DNA of 64,000 bases from SMYC01 sp963578475 (GTDB lineage: Bacteria > Acidobacteriota > Vicinamibacteria > Marinacidobacterales > SMYC01), in contig CAUZCL010000020.1 of assembly GCA_963578475.1 (NCBI GenBank), positions 1-64,000 of the forward strand. The letters run 5' to 3'. This document shows positions 26,117 through 36,061 of this stretch, piece after piece (the first letter of the stretch is position 1; every line of letters begins with the position of its first letter). The notes beneath the pieces were generated by a model. The model was given only the letters and a program-made list of their open reading frames with translations. It had not been told where the DNA came from and searched no databases. Both the position numbers and the translations under genes were made by a program.

Positions 26117-26989
26117 ATGAGCACTCCTGTCGCCGACAAACTGGGCGCGATGCTCGAAAGCCCCGGAATTCTTTCCTTTCCATGCTGCTACGATGCGCTC
26201 TCGGCCCGGCTCATCGAGCGTGCGGGATTCACGCTCTCGTTCATGAGCGGCTTCGCCGTGTCCGCCGTGCGGCTGGGCCTTCCGGATACCGGGCTCATTT
26301 CCTACGGAGAAATGATCGACCAGGGACGGAGCATCTGTGCGTGCGTCTCGATGCCCATTATTGGAGATGGAGACACCGGATACGGTAACCCCGTCAACGT
26401 CAAGCGCACAGTGCGCGGCTACGCGGCGGCGGGATTTGCGGCGATCATGATCGAGGATCAGGAATGGCCGAAGCGCTGCGGTCATACGCGCGGCAAGCGC
26501 GTCGTTGCGCGTGGAGAAGCGGTCGCCCGCGTGCGCGCCGCGGTGGACGCTCGCGAAGAAGGTGCCGGGATCCTGATCCTTGCTCGGACTGATGCGCTTG
26601 CTACCGACGGCCTCGAAGAGGCTTTGTGGCGTGCGCAGGCTTTTTCGGACGTCGGCGCGGACATGCTTTTCGTCGAGGCGCCGACGAGCCACGAGCAGAT
26701 GGAGACCATTATCAGCCGGGCGCCCGGCTATCATCTCGCCAATATGCTCGAGGATGGCAATACGCCGATCTTGACCGATGACGAGCTCACGTCGATGGGC
26801 TTCAAGCTCGTGGCTCATCCATTTGCCGCCCTGGGCGCGAGCATCTTGGCAATGAAAAAAGCGCTCGCCGAGCTCAAGATGGGCGGAACTCCCGAGGACC
26901 GAATCTCGTTTAAAGAGTTGAGGGAGGATGTCGGGTTCGGTGAGTACTACCGCGAGGAAGAACGCTACATCTCTGATCTGGACGGGTGA
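26117..26989 (+). CDS. Isocitrate lyase/PEP mutase superfamily protein
   Basis: From the ATG at 26117 (GAGGTGG just before it) the product is 290 residues and starts MSTPVADKLGAMLESPGILS. Superfamily landmarks are clear: CCYDALSARLIERAGF, GDGDTGYGNPVNVKRTVRGY, the metal-binding IEDQEWPKRCGH and GADMLFVEAP. These enzymes break or form C-C or P-C bonds next to a carboxylate; close families are 2-methylisocitrate lyase, oxaloacetate decarboxylase and phosphonopyruvate hydrolase. The loop PKRCGH corresponds to the KKCGH catalytic loop of the lyases. The exact substrate is uncertain. The gene is complete. Confidence 0.85.
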   Translation: MSTPVADKLGAMLESPGILSFPCCYDALSARLIERAGFTLSFMSGFAVSAVRLGLPDTGLISYGEMIDQGRSICACVSMPIIGDGDTGYGNPVNVKRTVRGYAAAGFAAIMIEDQEWPKRCGHTRGKRVVARGEAVARVRAAVDAREEGAGILILARTDALATDGLEEALWRAQAFSDVGADMLFVEAPTSHEQMETIISRAPGYHLANMLEDGNTPILTDDELTSMGFKLVAHPFAALGASILAMKKALAELKMGGTPEDRISFKELREDVGFGEYYREEERYISDLDG

Positions 26990-27057
26990 ACGCTGATGAG
27001 CAGCATGAAGTTCTGAGGGCCTCCCGGAACCGCCAAGCTTCTTGTAAGATTAGTGGA

Positions 27058-29274
27058 ATGCCGAGTGTTTCAGAGAGCTTCCGCCGCAAAGAAGGTCCAG
27101 AGAAGCTCACCGGCGTCGCGAACTATATCGACGATTATCCGCTTCCCGGCTGCATTCACGGCGTCACGCTGCGCTCTACCATCGCGCGCGGCGTCATCAA
27201 GAACATTTATTTCGACCCCGCTTTCGATTGGGGTCCGGTCACGGTCGTTTCCGCGAAAGACATTCCCGGTCAGAACTACGTCTATCTCCTCGAAGTGGAC
27301 CAGCCGCTTCTAGCCGAGCACCAAATCCGTCACGCCCAGGAGCCGATCCTCGTTATCGGGCATACCGACCGAGCGAAAGCATACGAAGCTCTTGCGCATA
27401 TCCATGTCGAATACGACGAATGGGACCCGGTCTCGACCATGGAGGAGTCGCTCGACGCCAAGCGCCTTCTCTACGCCGCTGACAACGTTTTCAAGCGCAT
27501 CGAGATCGTCAAAGGAGATCTCGATGCGGGTTTTGCCCTGGCCGACTTCATCGTAGAGGAAGAATACCGTGTGCCTCACCAAGAGCAGGCCTATATCGAG
27601 AATAACGGGATGGCCTGGCCTGGGAAGAAGATGACGGCACCCTCACCCTCATGGGCTCGATGCAGTGCCCCTTCTATGTGCACAAGGCGATGTCGCTGCT
27701 ATTTCCGAGAGCGCCCGAAAAAATTCGAGTCATCCAGACGACGACGGGCGGCGGCTTTGGCGGCAAGGAAGAATATCCGAACATGATCGCGGGCCACGCG
27801 GCGCTGCTCGCCCTCGAGGTGAAGCGTCCGGTCAAGCTCATCTATGACCGTCACCAAGACATGCTCGCGACAACGAAGCGCCACCCCGCGCGGGTGCGGC
27901 ACCGCACGGGTGTTCGAAGGGATGGGACGCTCGTGGCCCAAGATATCGACGTGTTGATGGACGGTGGCGCCTATGTCACCTTATCCCCCGTGGTTCTCTC
28001 TCGCGGCATCCTTCATGCCACGGGTCCTTACGAATGTCCGAACGTGCGCGTCGTCGGTCGGGTAGTGGCGACGAGCACGCCGCCGAACGGAGCGTTTCAC
28101 GGTTTCGGGGCCCCACAGACACTTTTTGCGGCGGAGCTCCAGATGGAGAAGATTGCCGCTCGATCCGGTCGAGATACGTCGCAAGAACTTGCTGCGCGAA
28201 GGTGCTCTAACGGCCACGGGACAGACGCTTCGAGAGAGCGTAGGGGCGTCGACTGTGCTCAAGCAAGTACTTGTACGAAGCCGGTTTGCGGACAAGAAGA
28301 AAAAATATGCCCGGTGGAACCAGTCGAAGCGCCGGCCGAGCTGGCACGGCATCGGGGTTGCCGCCGTCTTTCACGGAGACGGGTTCACGGGAGGTGGGGA
28401 AGTGTTTCTGTGAAGCCAGGCTCGCGTCGTGCTTTCGTCGGATGGACGGATTCGCGTGGACGCGGCTGCGACCGAGATCGGCCAGGGCACAACGAGCATC
28501 CTCGCTCAAATCGTGGCCGATGCGCTCGAAGTTCCCTACGATTGGGTCGAGGTCGAAACGCCCGACACGAGCAAAGTGCCGGACAGCGGCCCCACCGTGG
28601 CCAGCCGCACGTGCATGATCGTGGGCGGGCTGTTGTATCGCGCGGCAAAGAAGCTCAAGCTCGCGCTTCTGAATGCGGGCGCCCACTGGCCGCTCAGGCG
28701 CGAGGCCTTCGAGCGTGCCGCGGCGCGCGCTTGCTCAAAGCGAGGCGAACTCAATTTCGTCGAGGAGTTCGAGAAGCCGGGTGACATCGCGTGGGACGAG
28801 GTGACTTATCGTGGCGACGCCTATGGTGTGTTCAGCTACGCGGCCATGGTCGTGGAGCTCGAGATCGACAAGCTCACCTATGAGATCACGGTGAAGAACG
28901 TGGTTACCGCGCAAGACGTCGGTAAAGCCATCAACCCGCTACTCGTCGAAGGACAAATCATTGGGGGCACGTCGCAGGCGCTCGGCTACGCACTCCTCGA
29001 GAACGCGATCTTCCATCGCGGGGTCATGCAAAACGCGCAGTTCACGAACTACATCATCCCGACAACGCTCGATACGCCTCCGATGGATGTCACCATCGTG
29101 GAGAAGCCGTATTCCAAAGGTCCGTTCGGCGCGAAGGGCGTCGGCGAGCTCCCCATGGATGTCCCCGCTCCGGCTGTAGCTGCCGCCGTCTACGACGCCA
29201 CTGGTTTGTTTTTGACCGAGCTTCCCATCCTTCCGGAAAAACTCTGCCAGGCTCTCCATGCCCAAGAAAATTGA
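27058..29274 (+). pseudogene. Xanthine dehydrogenase-family molybdenum-binding subunit, multiply broken
   Basis: The large molybdopterin subunit is recognisable from the start SFRRKEGPEKLTGVANYIDD to the end. It includes TTGGGFGGKEEYPNMIAGHA, GAFHGFGAPQTLFAAE, LDPVEIRRKNLLREG, DAAATEIGQGTTSILAQIVA, NPLLVEGQIIGGTSQALGYA and GAKGVGELP (catalytic Glu). One frameshift lies near 27630, a second near 28150, and a TGA at 28411-28413 separates GGGEVFL from SQARVVLSSDG. At least three lesions make it inactive. Such subunits hydroxylate purines or other heterocycles together with an FeS and usually a FAD subunit. Confidence 0.8.
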
Positions 29275-29320
29275 GCTCGAGGTCATGATCAATGGCCAGA
29301 AGCAGGTCTATCGGGGGTTC
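29258..29320 (+). pseudogene. Start of a (2Fe-2S) small subunit gene of the xanthine dehydrogenase operon
   Basis: An ATG at 29258, overlapping the end of the large subunit, begins MPKKIELEVMINGQKQVYRG. This is how XDH/CO-dehydrogenase small subunits start. After about 20 codons the sequence is replaced by a DUF4388 gene. The stub supports a deletion that removed the rest of the operon. Confidence 0.45.
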
Positions 29321-30610
29321 GGGAACTCTAAAAGACTTCGCTCTTTCCGATATTTTTCAGCTCATCGGGATGCAGCGAAAAACGGGCCTTCTGACCCTCG
29401 AGAGCGACCGCGAAACGGTGAGCGTCGTCTTCGAGCAAGGAATGGTCGTTCATTCCGACTCCACTATCCGCCGGCTCGACGATTTGCTCGGAAACGTCCT
29501 CGTGAGACAAGGAAAGCTTCAGAAAGAGCATCTCGAAGAGGTTCTAGCGAAGCAGAAAGTCTCGATGCAACGACTCGGGTTCATTCTCACGGACCAGGGA
29601 TATATCGATCAGGATGCTCTGAAGACGGCTCTTTCCGAGCAAGTTCAGCAGATCGTCTTTCGCGTGTTTCGATGGAAATCGGGCAACTACCATTTCGACC
29701 CGACAGCGGAGGCGGATTACGACCGTGAGAACGTGGCTCCCGTTAGCACGGACCACATTTTGATGGAAGGGATCCGTCGCGTCGACGAATAGCCGATCAT
29801 CGAAAAACGCATCCCGTCGCTCGAGGTGGTGTTTCGGCCGCTCGTATCTCCAAAGCAAATCAAAGAAGTCGTGGACGCTTCCTAGGGAGGCACGCTTGAG
29901 GATGCCTTCGGGGGCCTCGATGACAGCGGCGCCGACGAGGCGAGCACTACCTCGAGCTCCGAAGTCGTCTTGAACCCGCAAGGAAACGATATCTACAAGC
30001 TCGTCGATGGCAAGAGGTCGGTCGCCGTCATTATGGATTTGACCGGGCTGTCAGACTTCGACGTCTGCCGAACACTTTTCGACTTCATCGACCGGAAGCT
30101 CGTGGCTCCTTTGGCTCAGGCAGAAGTTCGAAGCGAGCGACGTTCGGGTCCGCGGGACAGTGTCGGCGTAGGGCCGAGCCAGATTGTTGGGATTGCAACG
30201 CTTTTGATTGTCTCGTTGTGAGTGCGGTTGGCCTCCGGTCTTCGCTCAGAACCCCTTTTTCTGTCCCGGCCGTTCCGAGTTTCCTCGAGGAGGAATCGAC
30301 GACGATCCAAAGGAGCCGTGACTTGGCGCGGATGCAGCGTCTCGCGAGCGCCCTACGCACTTATTACATGGCTTTCGGTTCCTACCCCACCACGCTCGAC
30401 GATCTCGTCAATACCAACCCGCCTCTAATGACTGCCGAGGACTTGCGCAGTGCCGGCGGCGACACTTATCGCTACCAGTATGGCCCGGATAAAATCATCC
30501 TACAAGCCATCGGCCCAAGTGGCGAGCCCTATCTGGATGTAATTCGCGGAGTCCTACCCGATGAGGTTATCCTTCCGGGTCCTCCTCCGGTAGGATCTCA
30601 AGACCCGTAA
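29316..30610 (+). pseudogene. DUF4388 (PATAN) protein with C-terminal membrane/pilin-like part, decayed
   Basis: The N-terminal PATAN-type domain GTLKDFALSDIFQLIGMQRK, followed by a GspE-N-like segment (LLGNVLVRQGKLQKEHLEEV), is clear. A TAG at 29790-29792 replaces what is normally Trp in RVDE-W-PIIEKRIPS, and a second TAG at 29883-29885 follows EVVDAS. The frame then holds YKLVDGKRSVAVIMDLTGLS and a membrane segment (IVGIATLLIVSL) that ends at a TGA. A one-base shift near 30215 restores a C-terminal part, TTIQRSRDLARMQRLASALR and YYMAFGSYPTTLDDLV, similar to type II pseudopilin ends. Its own start codon was lost in the fusion with the XDH small-subunit stub. Confidence 0.7.
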
Positions 30611-30628
30611 GGTCGGGTCCGAGTCTGT

Positions 30629-31573
30629 ATGCGAATCTGTTATTTCCCTGGCATCGATCTGCCCGAGTACGTGAGCCCCGTGCTGACGCTCGGCAACTTC
30701 GACGGCGTGCACCTCGGACATCAGAAAGCGATGGACTTGGTCAAAGTCCGGGCCAAGGCCCTGTCTTGTCCAGCGGCCGCGTTGACCTTCGAGCCCCATC
30801 CCGTGAGCGTTCTGTGCCCCGAGAAAGCGCCGAAGCGCATCTTGACACCCGCGCTCAAGCAGGAAGTCATCGGCGAAATGGGCCTCGATTTTCTTGTGAT
30901 CATCCATTTCACGAAAGAGTTCTCGCGAATCGGCCCGGAAGACTTCGTGGAGCAAGTTCTGGTCAAAGACCTGCGGGTGCGCGAGCTCGTGCTCGGAGAG
31001 AATTTTCGTTTCGGACGGGGCCGCTCGGGCGATCTCAAAGCACTCCGCAAGCTTGGAGAGCGGCACGGGTTCTTCGTGCACCAGCTCGAAGCCTCGATCC
31101 ACAAAGGTGCCATGATCTCGAGCTCCCGCATTCGGGAGAGCCTCCGAGCCGGCCAGGTCGACGAGGCTGGGGCCATGCTGGGAAGGCCCTTCTTTATCGA
31201 AGGCGAGGTCGTCGAGGGGGACGGCCGCGGGCGCTCGATGGGTTTCCCGACGGCAAATATAAAAATGGACGGGGATCTGTTGCTCGATGACGGCGTCTAC
31301 ATTACCGACGCCGTCGTGGACACCGACCGGTTCGCAGGCATGACCCATGTCGGACGTCGCCCCACCTTCGAGCTCGAGGAGCGAATGGTGGAGACGCATC
31401 TTTTCGACTTCGATCGGCAAATCTACGGTTCGAAAGTTCGCCTTTACTTTCACCGCCGCGTTCGGGGAACCGTGACTTTTGACTCCGCCGAGGCGCTCAG
31501 AGCGCAGCTCGAACGCGACCAAGAGGCTGCCCGCGCCTTCTTTCGTGACACAGGTCGGAACCTTGTGGTGTAG
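30629..31573 (+). CDS. ribF: Bifunctional riboflavin kinase/FAD synthetase
   Basis: The 314-residue enzyme makes FMN and FAD from riboflavin. The N-terminal nucleotidyltransferase domain (about residues 14-180) shows TLGNFDGVHLGHQKAMDLV and ISSSRIRESLRAGQVDEA. The C-terminal kinase domain (about 185-310) shows GRGRSMGFPTANIKMD and the THVGRRPTF and VETHLFDF motifs. The length is standard and the ATG start at 30629 fits. Its intactness next to a decayed gene on one side and a damaged switch module on the other suggests purifying selection is still acting. Confidence 0.95.
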   Translation: MRICYFPGIDLPEYVSPVLTLGNFDGVHLGHQKAMDLVKVRAKALSCPAAALTFEPHPVSVLCPEKAPKRILTPALKQEVIGEMGLDFLVIIHFTKEFSRIGPEDFVEQVLVKDLRVRELVLGENFRFGRGRSGDLKALRKLGERHGFFVHQLEASIHKGAMISSSRIRESLRAGQVDEAGAMLGRPFFIEGEVVEGDGRGRSMGFPTANIKMDGDLLLDDGVYITDAVVDTDRFAGMTHVGRRPTFELEERMVETHLFDFDRQIYGSKVRLYFHRRVRGTVTFDSAEALRAQLERDQEAARAFFRDTGRNLVV

Positions 31574-31609
31574 AATCCGTAACCCACATTAAGAGGGTTG
31601 GAGACTTAA

Positions 31610-31960
31610 TTGCCTGATTTGGAGATGGAAAGCCAGCAAGTCGGTGACGTGACCGTGATCTCGCCACGCGGCTTCATCAACGCCCATACCGTCCGCCAAT
31701 TCGAGCGGTCTCTGAGCCAGGCTCTCGAGGACGGTCACGAGAAAATTCCCTCCGGCCTCGCTTATATCGCTAGCGCAGGACTTGGCGTGATCATGGGATT
31801 CATCGAGGACGTCAGGGCCAAAGGAGGCGATATCTGCCTCGCGGAGCTCAACGACACCGTATTCAATATCTTCGAAGTCCTCGGGTTCAACCACCTCTGC
31901 CAGGTCCTAGCCTCAGAGCAAGAGGGGGTGGAGAGCTATCAGGCGGGTCCAGCCAGCTGA
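31610..31960 (+). CDS. STAS-domain anti-anti-sigma factor (RsbV/SpoIIAA type)
   Basis: The 116-residue protein starts at a TTG (31610) after GAGGGTTGGAG. A single STAS domain is seen: GDVTVISPRGFINAHTVRQF and GLAYIASAGLGVIMGFIED, where the serine in IASAGL is the likely phosphorylation site. Between GHEKI and SGLAYI the usual hydrophobic beta strand (about four residues, VVVDL-like) is missing, which may damage the fold. It is followed by an RsbW-like kinase (4-bp gap) and an RsbU-like phosphatase, forming a partner-switching module. Confidence 0.8.
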   Translation: MPDLEMESQQVGDVTVISPRGFINAHTVRQFERSLSQALEDGHEKIPSGLAYIASAGLGVIMGFIEDVRAKGGDICLAELNDTVFNIFEVLGFNHLCQVLASEQEGVESYQAGPAS

Positions 31961-31964
31961 GCTT

Positions 31965-32420
31965 ATGTCCGACGGTTCCGACAAGCGCGCGCTTATGGAG
32001 CTTCGCTTTCCAAGCGACAGCAAATATCTGAACATGGTCTACGAGCTCGCGAGACTCATGGCCGAGTCGACCGGCTTCGAAAAAACAGAGGCCGAGAAAA
32101 TTGCCCTCGCTGTGGACGAAGCCACGACGAACGTGGTGCAACACGCTTATGGCGGTGAGGCGGACCACGAAATCGAAATCCACTTCGACCCTGAAGGTAA
32201 AAGCCTCGAAATCGTGATCTTTCACGAGGGAGAGCCACTCGACGCCATGCCGGTACCGGACTTCGATCTCGACAAGCTGGTGGTGGAGCGCCGGACCGGC
32301 GGTCTCGGCCTGACCATCATGCGCCAGATGATGGATAAGGTCGAGCACTCCAAAGACGGCACTGGCAAGAACATGTGCGTGATGGTCCTCTACAAACAGC
32401 GTGGTCGAGACGAAGGCTAG
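31965..32420 (+). CDS. RsbW/SpoIIAB-like anti-sigma factor serine kinase
   Basis: The 151-residue GHKL-type protein has the N box VDEATTNVVQHAYGG and a glycine box GGLGLTIMRQMMDKVEH. It is expected to phosphorylate the STAS protein encoded 4 bp upstream and to bind its sigma factor or another target when the STAS protein is phosphorylated. The start ATG at 31965 is separated from the STAS stop by only 4 bp. No sigma factor gene lies within the module, so the regulated partner is elsewhere. The gene is intact. Confidence 0.85.
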   Translation: MSDGSDKRALMELRFPSDSKYLNMVYELARLMAESTGFEKTEAEKIALAVDEATTNVVQHAYGGEADHEIEIHFDPEGKSLEIVIFHEGEPLDAMPVPDFDLDKLVVERRTGGLGLTIMRQMMDKVEHSKDGTGKNMCVMVLYKQRGRDEG

Positions 32421-32459
32421 GCGAGTCTAGAGATAGCCTAGAGATAGTAAGATGAGCCC

Positions 32460-33977
32460 ATGTCTTTGGACCCAACGCCCGCATCGTATCGCTACCAAGA
32501 AGCGCTAGCTCCGCTCGCGCGGCGCATCGACGATCCCAAAGTCCAGAAAAAGCTCTCCGAGGTCTTGGCACTTCTCGACTTCAACTCGACGCTCAACCTC
32601 TCGCTCGAGCTTCCCGAGATTCTCGACCTCGTACCGTCCGCGCGTCGCGGCCGCGGCGAGCCATACGGCGAAGACGACCGTCTCTTTGCCGAATCGCTTT
32701 GCGTGACCGCGGCGGCCTCGATCGATAACGGCCGTATTTACAAAGAGCTCCAAACACTCAACCGCAACCTCTCTCTCAAGGTCTATCAGCTCGATTCGTT
32801 GTTCGACATCGCGCGCGAGCTCAATCGAAGCCCCGATGTCGACCGAGTTCGGGAAGTGCTGATGACCAACGCTATGGGGCACGTCTTGACGACGCGCGCG
32901 GTGCTGCTACACGACGGCAAAGTGGCCGAGCAGCGCGGCTTCACGCTTTCCCCCGAAGAGCGTGTTAAGCTCGCTTGCGTAAGTCGCGAGCTCTCGAAGA
33001 TCCCCGAGGCCCAGAAGTGTTCCGAGCTACCCGAGGGCGCTATGAGGGATCTTCTGAGCAGACTCGAGCTCGATACGGTCGTCCCGTTGCGCTCGGGAGA
33101 GAGCTCTCATGGCGCGCTCCTACTCGGCGCGAGGGCCGCGGGAAAATCCCTCGCGGAGGAAGACCGCGACTTTCTGCGCTCGCTCGCCTCGCAGGCCGCC
33201 GCTGCGTTCGACAACTTGAGGCTGACGCGCGAGTGGGTCGAGAAGCAGAAAATCGAAAAGGAAAGGGCTCTCGCACGCGAGATCCAGAGCCGTTTGCTCC
33301 CGGATAGCGAGCCTGGCATCGAAGGCTGGGATATCGCCGGCATCAATATTCCTTGTCTCACGGTCGACGGCGACTACTTCGACTATGTTCCGCGCGGCGA
33401 TGACCGACACTGGCTCGTGATCGCCGACGTTTCGGGAAAGGGCACCGGGGCGGCGCTCCTCATGGCGTCGGTTCATGCGGCGCTTCACGCCCTCGCGGGA
33501 GTGGGTGATATCTCGCTCGAAGCGCTGACCGAGCGTTTGAACGAGTTCGTCTATTCGAGCACGGAAGTCAATCGCTACGTCACCGCGTTTTTCTCGACGC
33601 TCAACGCGAAGACGGGCGAGCTGGTCTACCTCAATGCGGGCCACTGCTATCCGTGGCTTCTTTGAGCGAACGGCGACGTCGAGCGGCTCGTGAAGGGCGG
33701 AGCGGTTGTCGGGATGCTCGCGGAGCTCACCCTCGGCGCGGGCGAGACGAAGCTCGATCAGGGGGATATGCTCGTTCTGTACACCGACGGGCTCTACGAG
33801 ACAACGAACCCCGACGGCGAGGAGTTCGAGGCCGATCGGATCGTGGACATTATGCGAAGCTGCCGGGGCAAGCCGTCGCGTGAGATCATGGCGCGCCTCG
33901 TCTCGGGCGTGCGGGTCTATGCAGCCGAGGCCGGTTTGGCGGATGACTTGACGTTGATGATCGTGCAGAGGAGCTAG
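32460..33977 (+). pseudogene. RsbU/SpoIIE-type phosphatase with GAF domain, interrupted by TGA and internally deleted
   Basis: This would be the PP2C-type phosphatase that reactivates the STAS protein. One GAF-like domain (about residues 105-260), a coiled linker (WVEKQKIEKERALAREIQSR) and a SpoIIE domain (VDGDYFDYVPRG, ADVSGKGTGAALLMASVH) are present. After LSLELPEILDLV the sequence jumps to PSARRGRGEPYGEDDRLFAE. The family normally has about 100 residues of a first GAF domain here, so an in-frame deletion is likely. A TGA at 33663-33665 then splits CYPWLL from ANGDVERLVKGGAVVG. An Arg codon (CGA) is expected there. The catalytic aspartates of the last part (YTDGLYE, ADDLTL) lie after the stop. 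Confidence 0.8.
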
Positions 33978-33983
33978 CACTAC

Positions 33984-35387
33984 ATGTCGCAGCTGAAGCT
34001 CACGAATACTCTCGGCGGGAACGTCGAGCCCTTCGAGCCCTCGGAGGAAGGACATGTCCGCATGTATACGTGCGGGCTGACGGTCTACAACCGGGGGCAT
34101 ATCGGAAACTTTCGCACCTTCGTCTCGCAGGACGTGCTGAGACGCTATTTGGAGTACAAAGGCTACAAGGTTACGCAAGCAACCAATTTCACCGATGTCG
34201 ACGACAAAACCATCGCCGGCGCGCGCGAAGCCGGAATGCCGCTACGTGAGTACACGCAACAATATATCGATATTTTCTTCGAGGATTGCGCGGTCCTCAA
34301 CATCAATAAATCGGAATATTATCCGCGCGCCACGGACCAGGAATATCTCGACGCCATGGTGGCGCTCGTACAGAAGCTCCAAGAGCGCGGCCACACCTAT
34401 GAGAGCGACGGGTCGACCTATTTCAAAGTGGACTCCTTTCCCGATTACGGAAAGCTCTCGCGCATCGACGTCGCCGGTATGAAAGCGGGCGCCCGCGTCG
34501 ACGCGGACGAATATACAAAAGAGAACGCCCGAGATTTCGTTTTGTGGAAAGCCTCGAAAGATGGAGAGGATTCCTGGGACACCGCCATCGGGCCCGGCCG
34601 TCCTGGATGGCACCTCGAGTGCTCCGCGATGGGAATGAAGATCCTCGGCGAGACCTTCGACCTGCACGCGGGCGGCGTGGACCTCGTCTTCCCTCATCAC
34701 GAGAACGAGATCGCCCAAAGCGAAGGGGCCACGGGGAAGCCTTTCGTACGCCATTGGATGCACACCGAATTTCTGATCGTCGAAGGCGAGAAGATGTCGA
34801 AGTCCAAAGGCAACCAGTTCAACGTGCCGGACTTGATCGCGGAAAACTATACACCGATGGCGATCCGCTATCTCCTGCTTTCCGTCTATTATCGGCAGCA
34901 GCTCAACTTCACGCGCGAAGGCCTCGACCAAGCCGCGACAGCGATCCGGCGCGTAGACGATTTTCTCGACCGTCTCGGCGAAGTCACCCGCGAGGGCGAC
35001 GCCTCCCCCGAGACAGACCAAGCCGTCCAGGCGGCCCTCGAGCGCTTCGAGACCGCGCTAGACGACGATCTCAACACGTCGGCGGCACTCGCAGCACTTT
35101 TCGACCTCGTCAAGGGAGGGAATACGGCTCTTTCCTCGTCTAGTATGACGAAGGGGGATGCGGAAGGATTAAAGGGCGCGGTCGAGCGCATGAACACCGT
35201 TTTTGCCGTCTTCGACCAAGGCAAAAAAATGACCTTGGACGATGAGGTCGAGACGCTGATTCAAGAGCGTAAGGAAGCCCGCGCCCGCCGCGACTTCGCT
35301 CGCGCGGACGAAATCCGCGACGAGCTCGACGCCCGCGGGATCGTTCTAGAAGACACCCCCACCGGAACGCGCTGGAAGCAGAAGTAG
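33984..35387 (+). CDS. cysS: Cysteinyl-tRNA synthetase
   Basis: The 467-residue class I synthetase has the zinc cysteine region (MYTCGLTVYNRGHIGNFRTF, with HIGN as the HIGH motif), GWHLECSAMGMKILG, FPHHENEIAQSEGATGKPF and the KMSKSKGN loop. The C-terminal helical domain with KEARARRDFARADEIRDEL is complete. It charges tRNA-Cys. The tRNA-Cys gene lies 600 bp downstream, with yraN and tRNA-Gly between, so substrate tRNA and enzyme are neighbours. The frame is intact and starts 6 bp after the end of the phosphatase gene. Confidence 0.95.
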   Translation: MSQLKLTNTLGGNVEPFEPSEEGHVRMYTCGLTVYNRGHIGNFRTFVSQDVLRRYLEYKGYKVTQATNFTDVDDKTIAGAREAGMPLREYTQQYIDIFFEDCAVLNINKSEYYPRATDQEYLDAMVALVQKLQERGHTYESDGSTYFKVDSFPDYGKLSRIDVAGMKAGARVDADEYTKENARDFVLWKASKDGEDSWDTAIGPGRPGWHLECSAMGMKILGETFDLHAGGVDLVFPHHENEIAQSEGATGKPFVRHWMHTEFLIVEGEKMSKSKGNQFNVPDLIAENYTPMAIRYLLLSVYYRQQLNFTREGLDQAATAIRRVDDFLDRLGEVTREGDASPETDQAVQAALERFETALDDDLNTSAALAALFDLVKGGNTALSSSSMTKGDAEGLKGAVERMNTVFAVFDQGKKMTLDDEVETLIQERKEARARRDFARADEIRDELDARGIVLEDTPTGTRWKQK

Positions 35388-35401
35388 CGACGAGCGCTGT
35401 G

Positions 35402-35806
35402 AGGGAAACATCGGAATATTCGACCACTTTCGACTCCACCATCGATTCGGGCGACAGGACCTAGGCCGTTACGGCGAGCGCCTGGCTGCCAAAGAGCTCC
35501 GAAAGCGCGGTTACAAGATACTGGAGGGTCGCTGGCGCTGTCGTCTGGGCGAGATAGACCTGATCGCCGAGGACGGCGATACGCTGGTCATCGTCGAAGT
35601 CAAGACCCGCTCCCGCCGCGACTACGGCGCCCCAGCGGACGCCGTCGACGCCCGCAAGCGGCGAAAATTGATCCAGCTCGCCGAGGCCTATTTACGTGCC
35701 CGCCGGCTAAGGGACGTTATCGTCCCGCTTCGACGTTGTCGGCGTGGCCTGCATCCCCGACGAAAAGCCTGAAATCACCGTTCTACGCTCGGCTTTCGAA
35801 GCCTGA
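35402..35806 (+). pseudogene. YraN/UPF0102 endonuclease-like protein, frameshifted
   Basis: The core reads LGRYGERLAAKELRKRGYKI, GEIDLIAEDGDTLVIVEVKT and RSRRDYGAPADAVDARKRRK. This is the restriction-endonuclease-like fold of YraN with the E/D-VEVKT catalytic residues. Near 35725 a one-base shift moves the C-terminus RFDVVGVACIPDEKPEITVL into another frame ending at 35806. No start codon is present in frame before HHRFGRQDLG; a GTG at about 35399 lies in another frame, so a second indel is possible. Its biological role is unclear in most bacteria. Confidence 0.7.
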
Positions 35807-35819
35807 CGTATGTCTAACT

Positions 35820-35848
35820 TTGACAAAGCCTTATCCCCGTGCTACATA
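35820..35848 (+). promoter_or_regulatory. Sigma-70 promoter of the tRNA-Gly/tRNA-Cys unit
   Basis: A consensus TTGACA at 35820-35825 is followed after exactly 17 bp by TACATA at 35843-35848, ending 21 bp before tRNA-Gly. It is the best match to the housekeeping consensus that I saw in the window. Confidence 0.7.
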
Positions 35849-35869
35849 TACAGATCGCCTGTTAGCTGG

Positions 35870-35944
35870 GCGGGACTAACTCAGTGGTAGAGTGCGACCT
35901 TGCCAAGGTCGAAGTCGCGGGTTCGAATCCCGTGTCCCGCTCCA
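35870..35944 (+). tRNA. tRNA-Gly (anticodon GCC)
   Basis: The 75-nt gene has a perfect 7-bp acceptor stem (GCGGGAC/GTCCCGC), an anticodon loop with GCC, the GGTTCGAATCC T arm and an encoded CCA. It lies 41 bp upstream of tRNA-Cys behind the same promoter, so the two are likely co-transcribed. Confidence 0.95.
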
Positions 35945-35985
35945 ACTAACTGCTCCGAAAAAGACTCGCCGAACACAAATTTCAA

Positions 35986-36061
35986 GGCGGCGTAGCCAAG
36001 TGGCTAAGGCGGAGGTCTGCAAAACCTCTATTCGGCGGTTCGAATCCGCCCGCCGCCTCCA
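35986..36061 (+). tRNA. tRNA-Cys (anticodon GCA)
   Basis: The 76-nt gene has the acceptor GGCGGCG/CGCCGCC, the anticodon loop TCTGCAAAA reading UGC/UGU, the T arm GGTTCGAATCC and an encoded CCA. It is the substrate of the cysS product encoded upstream. Confidence 0.95.
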
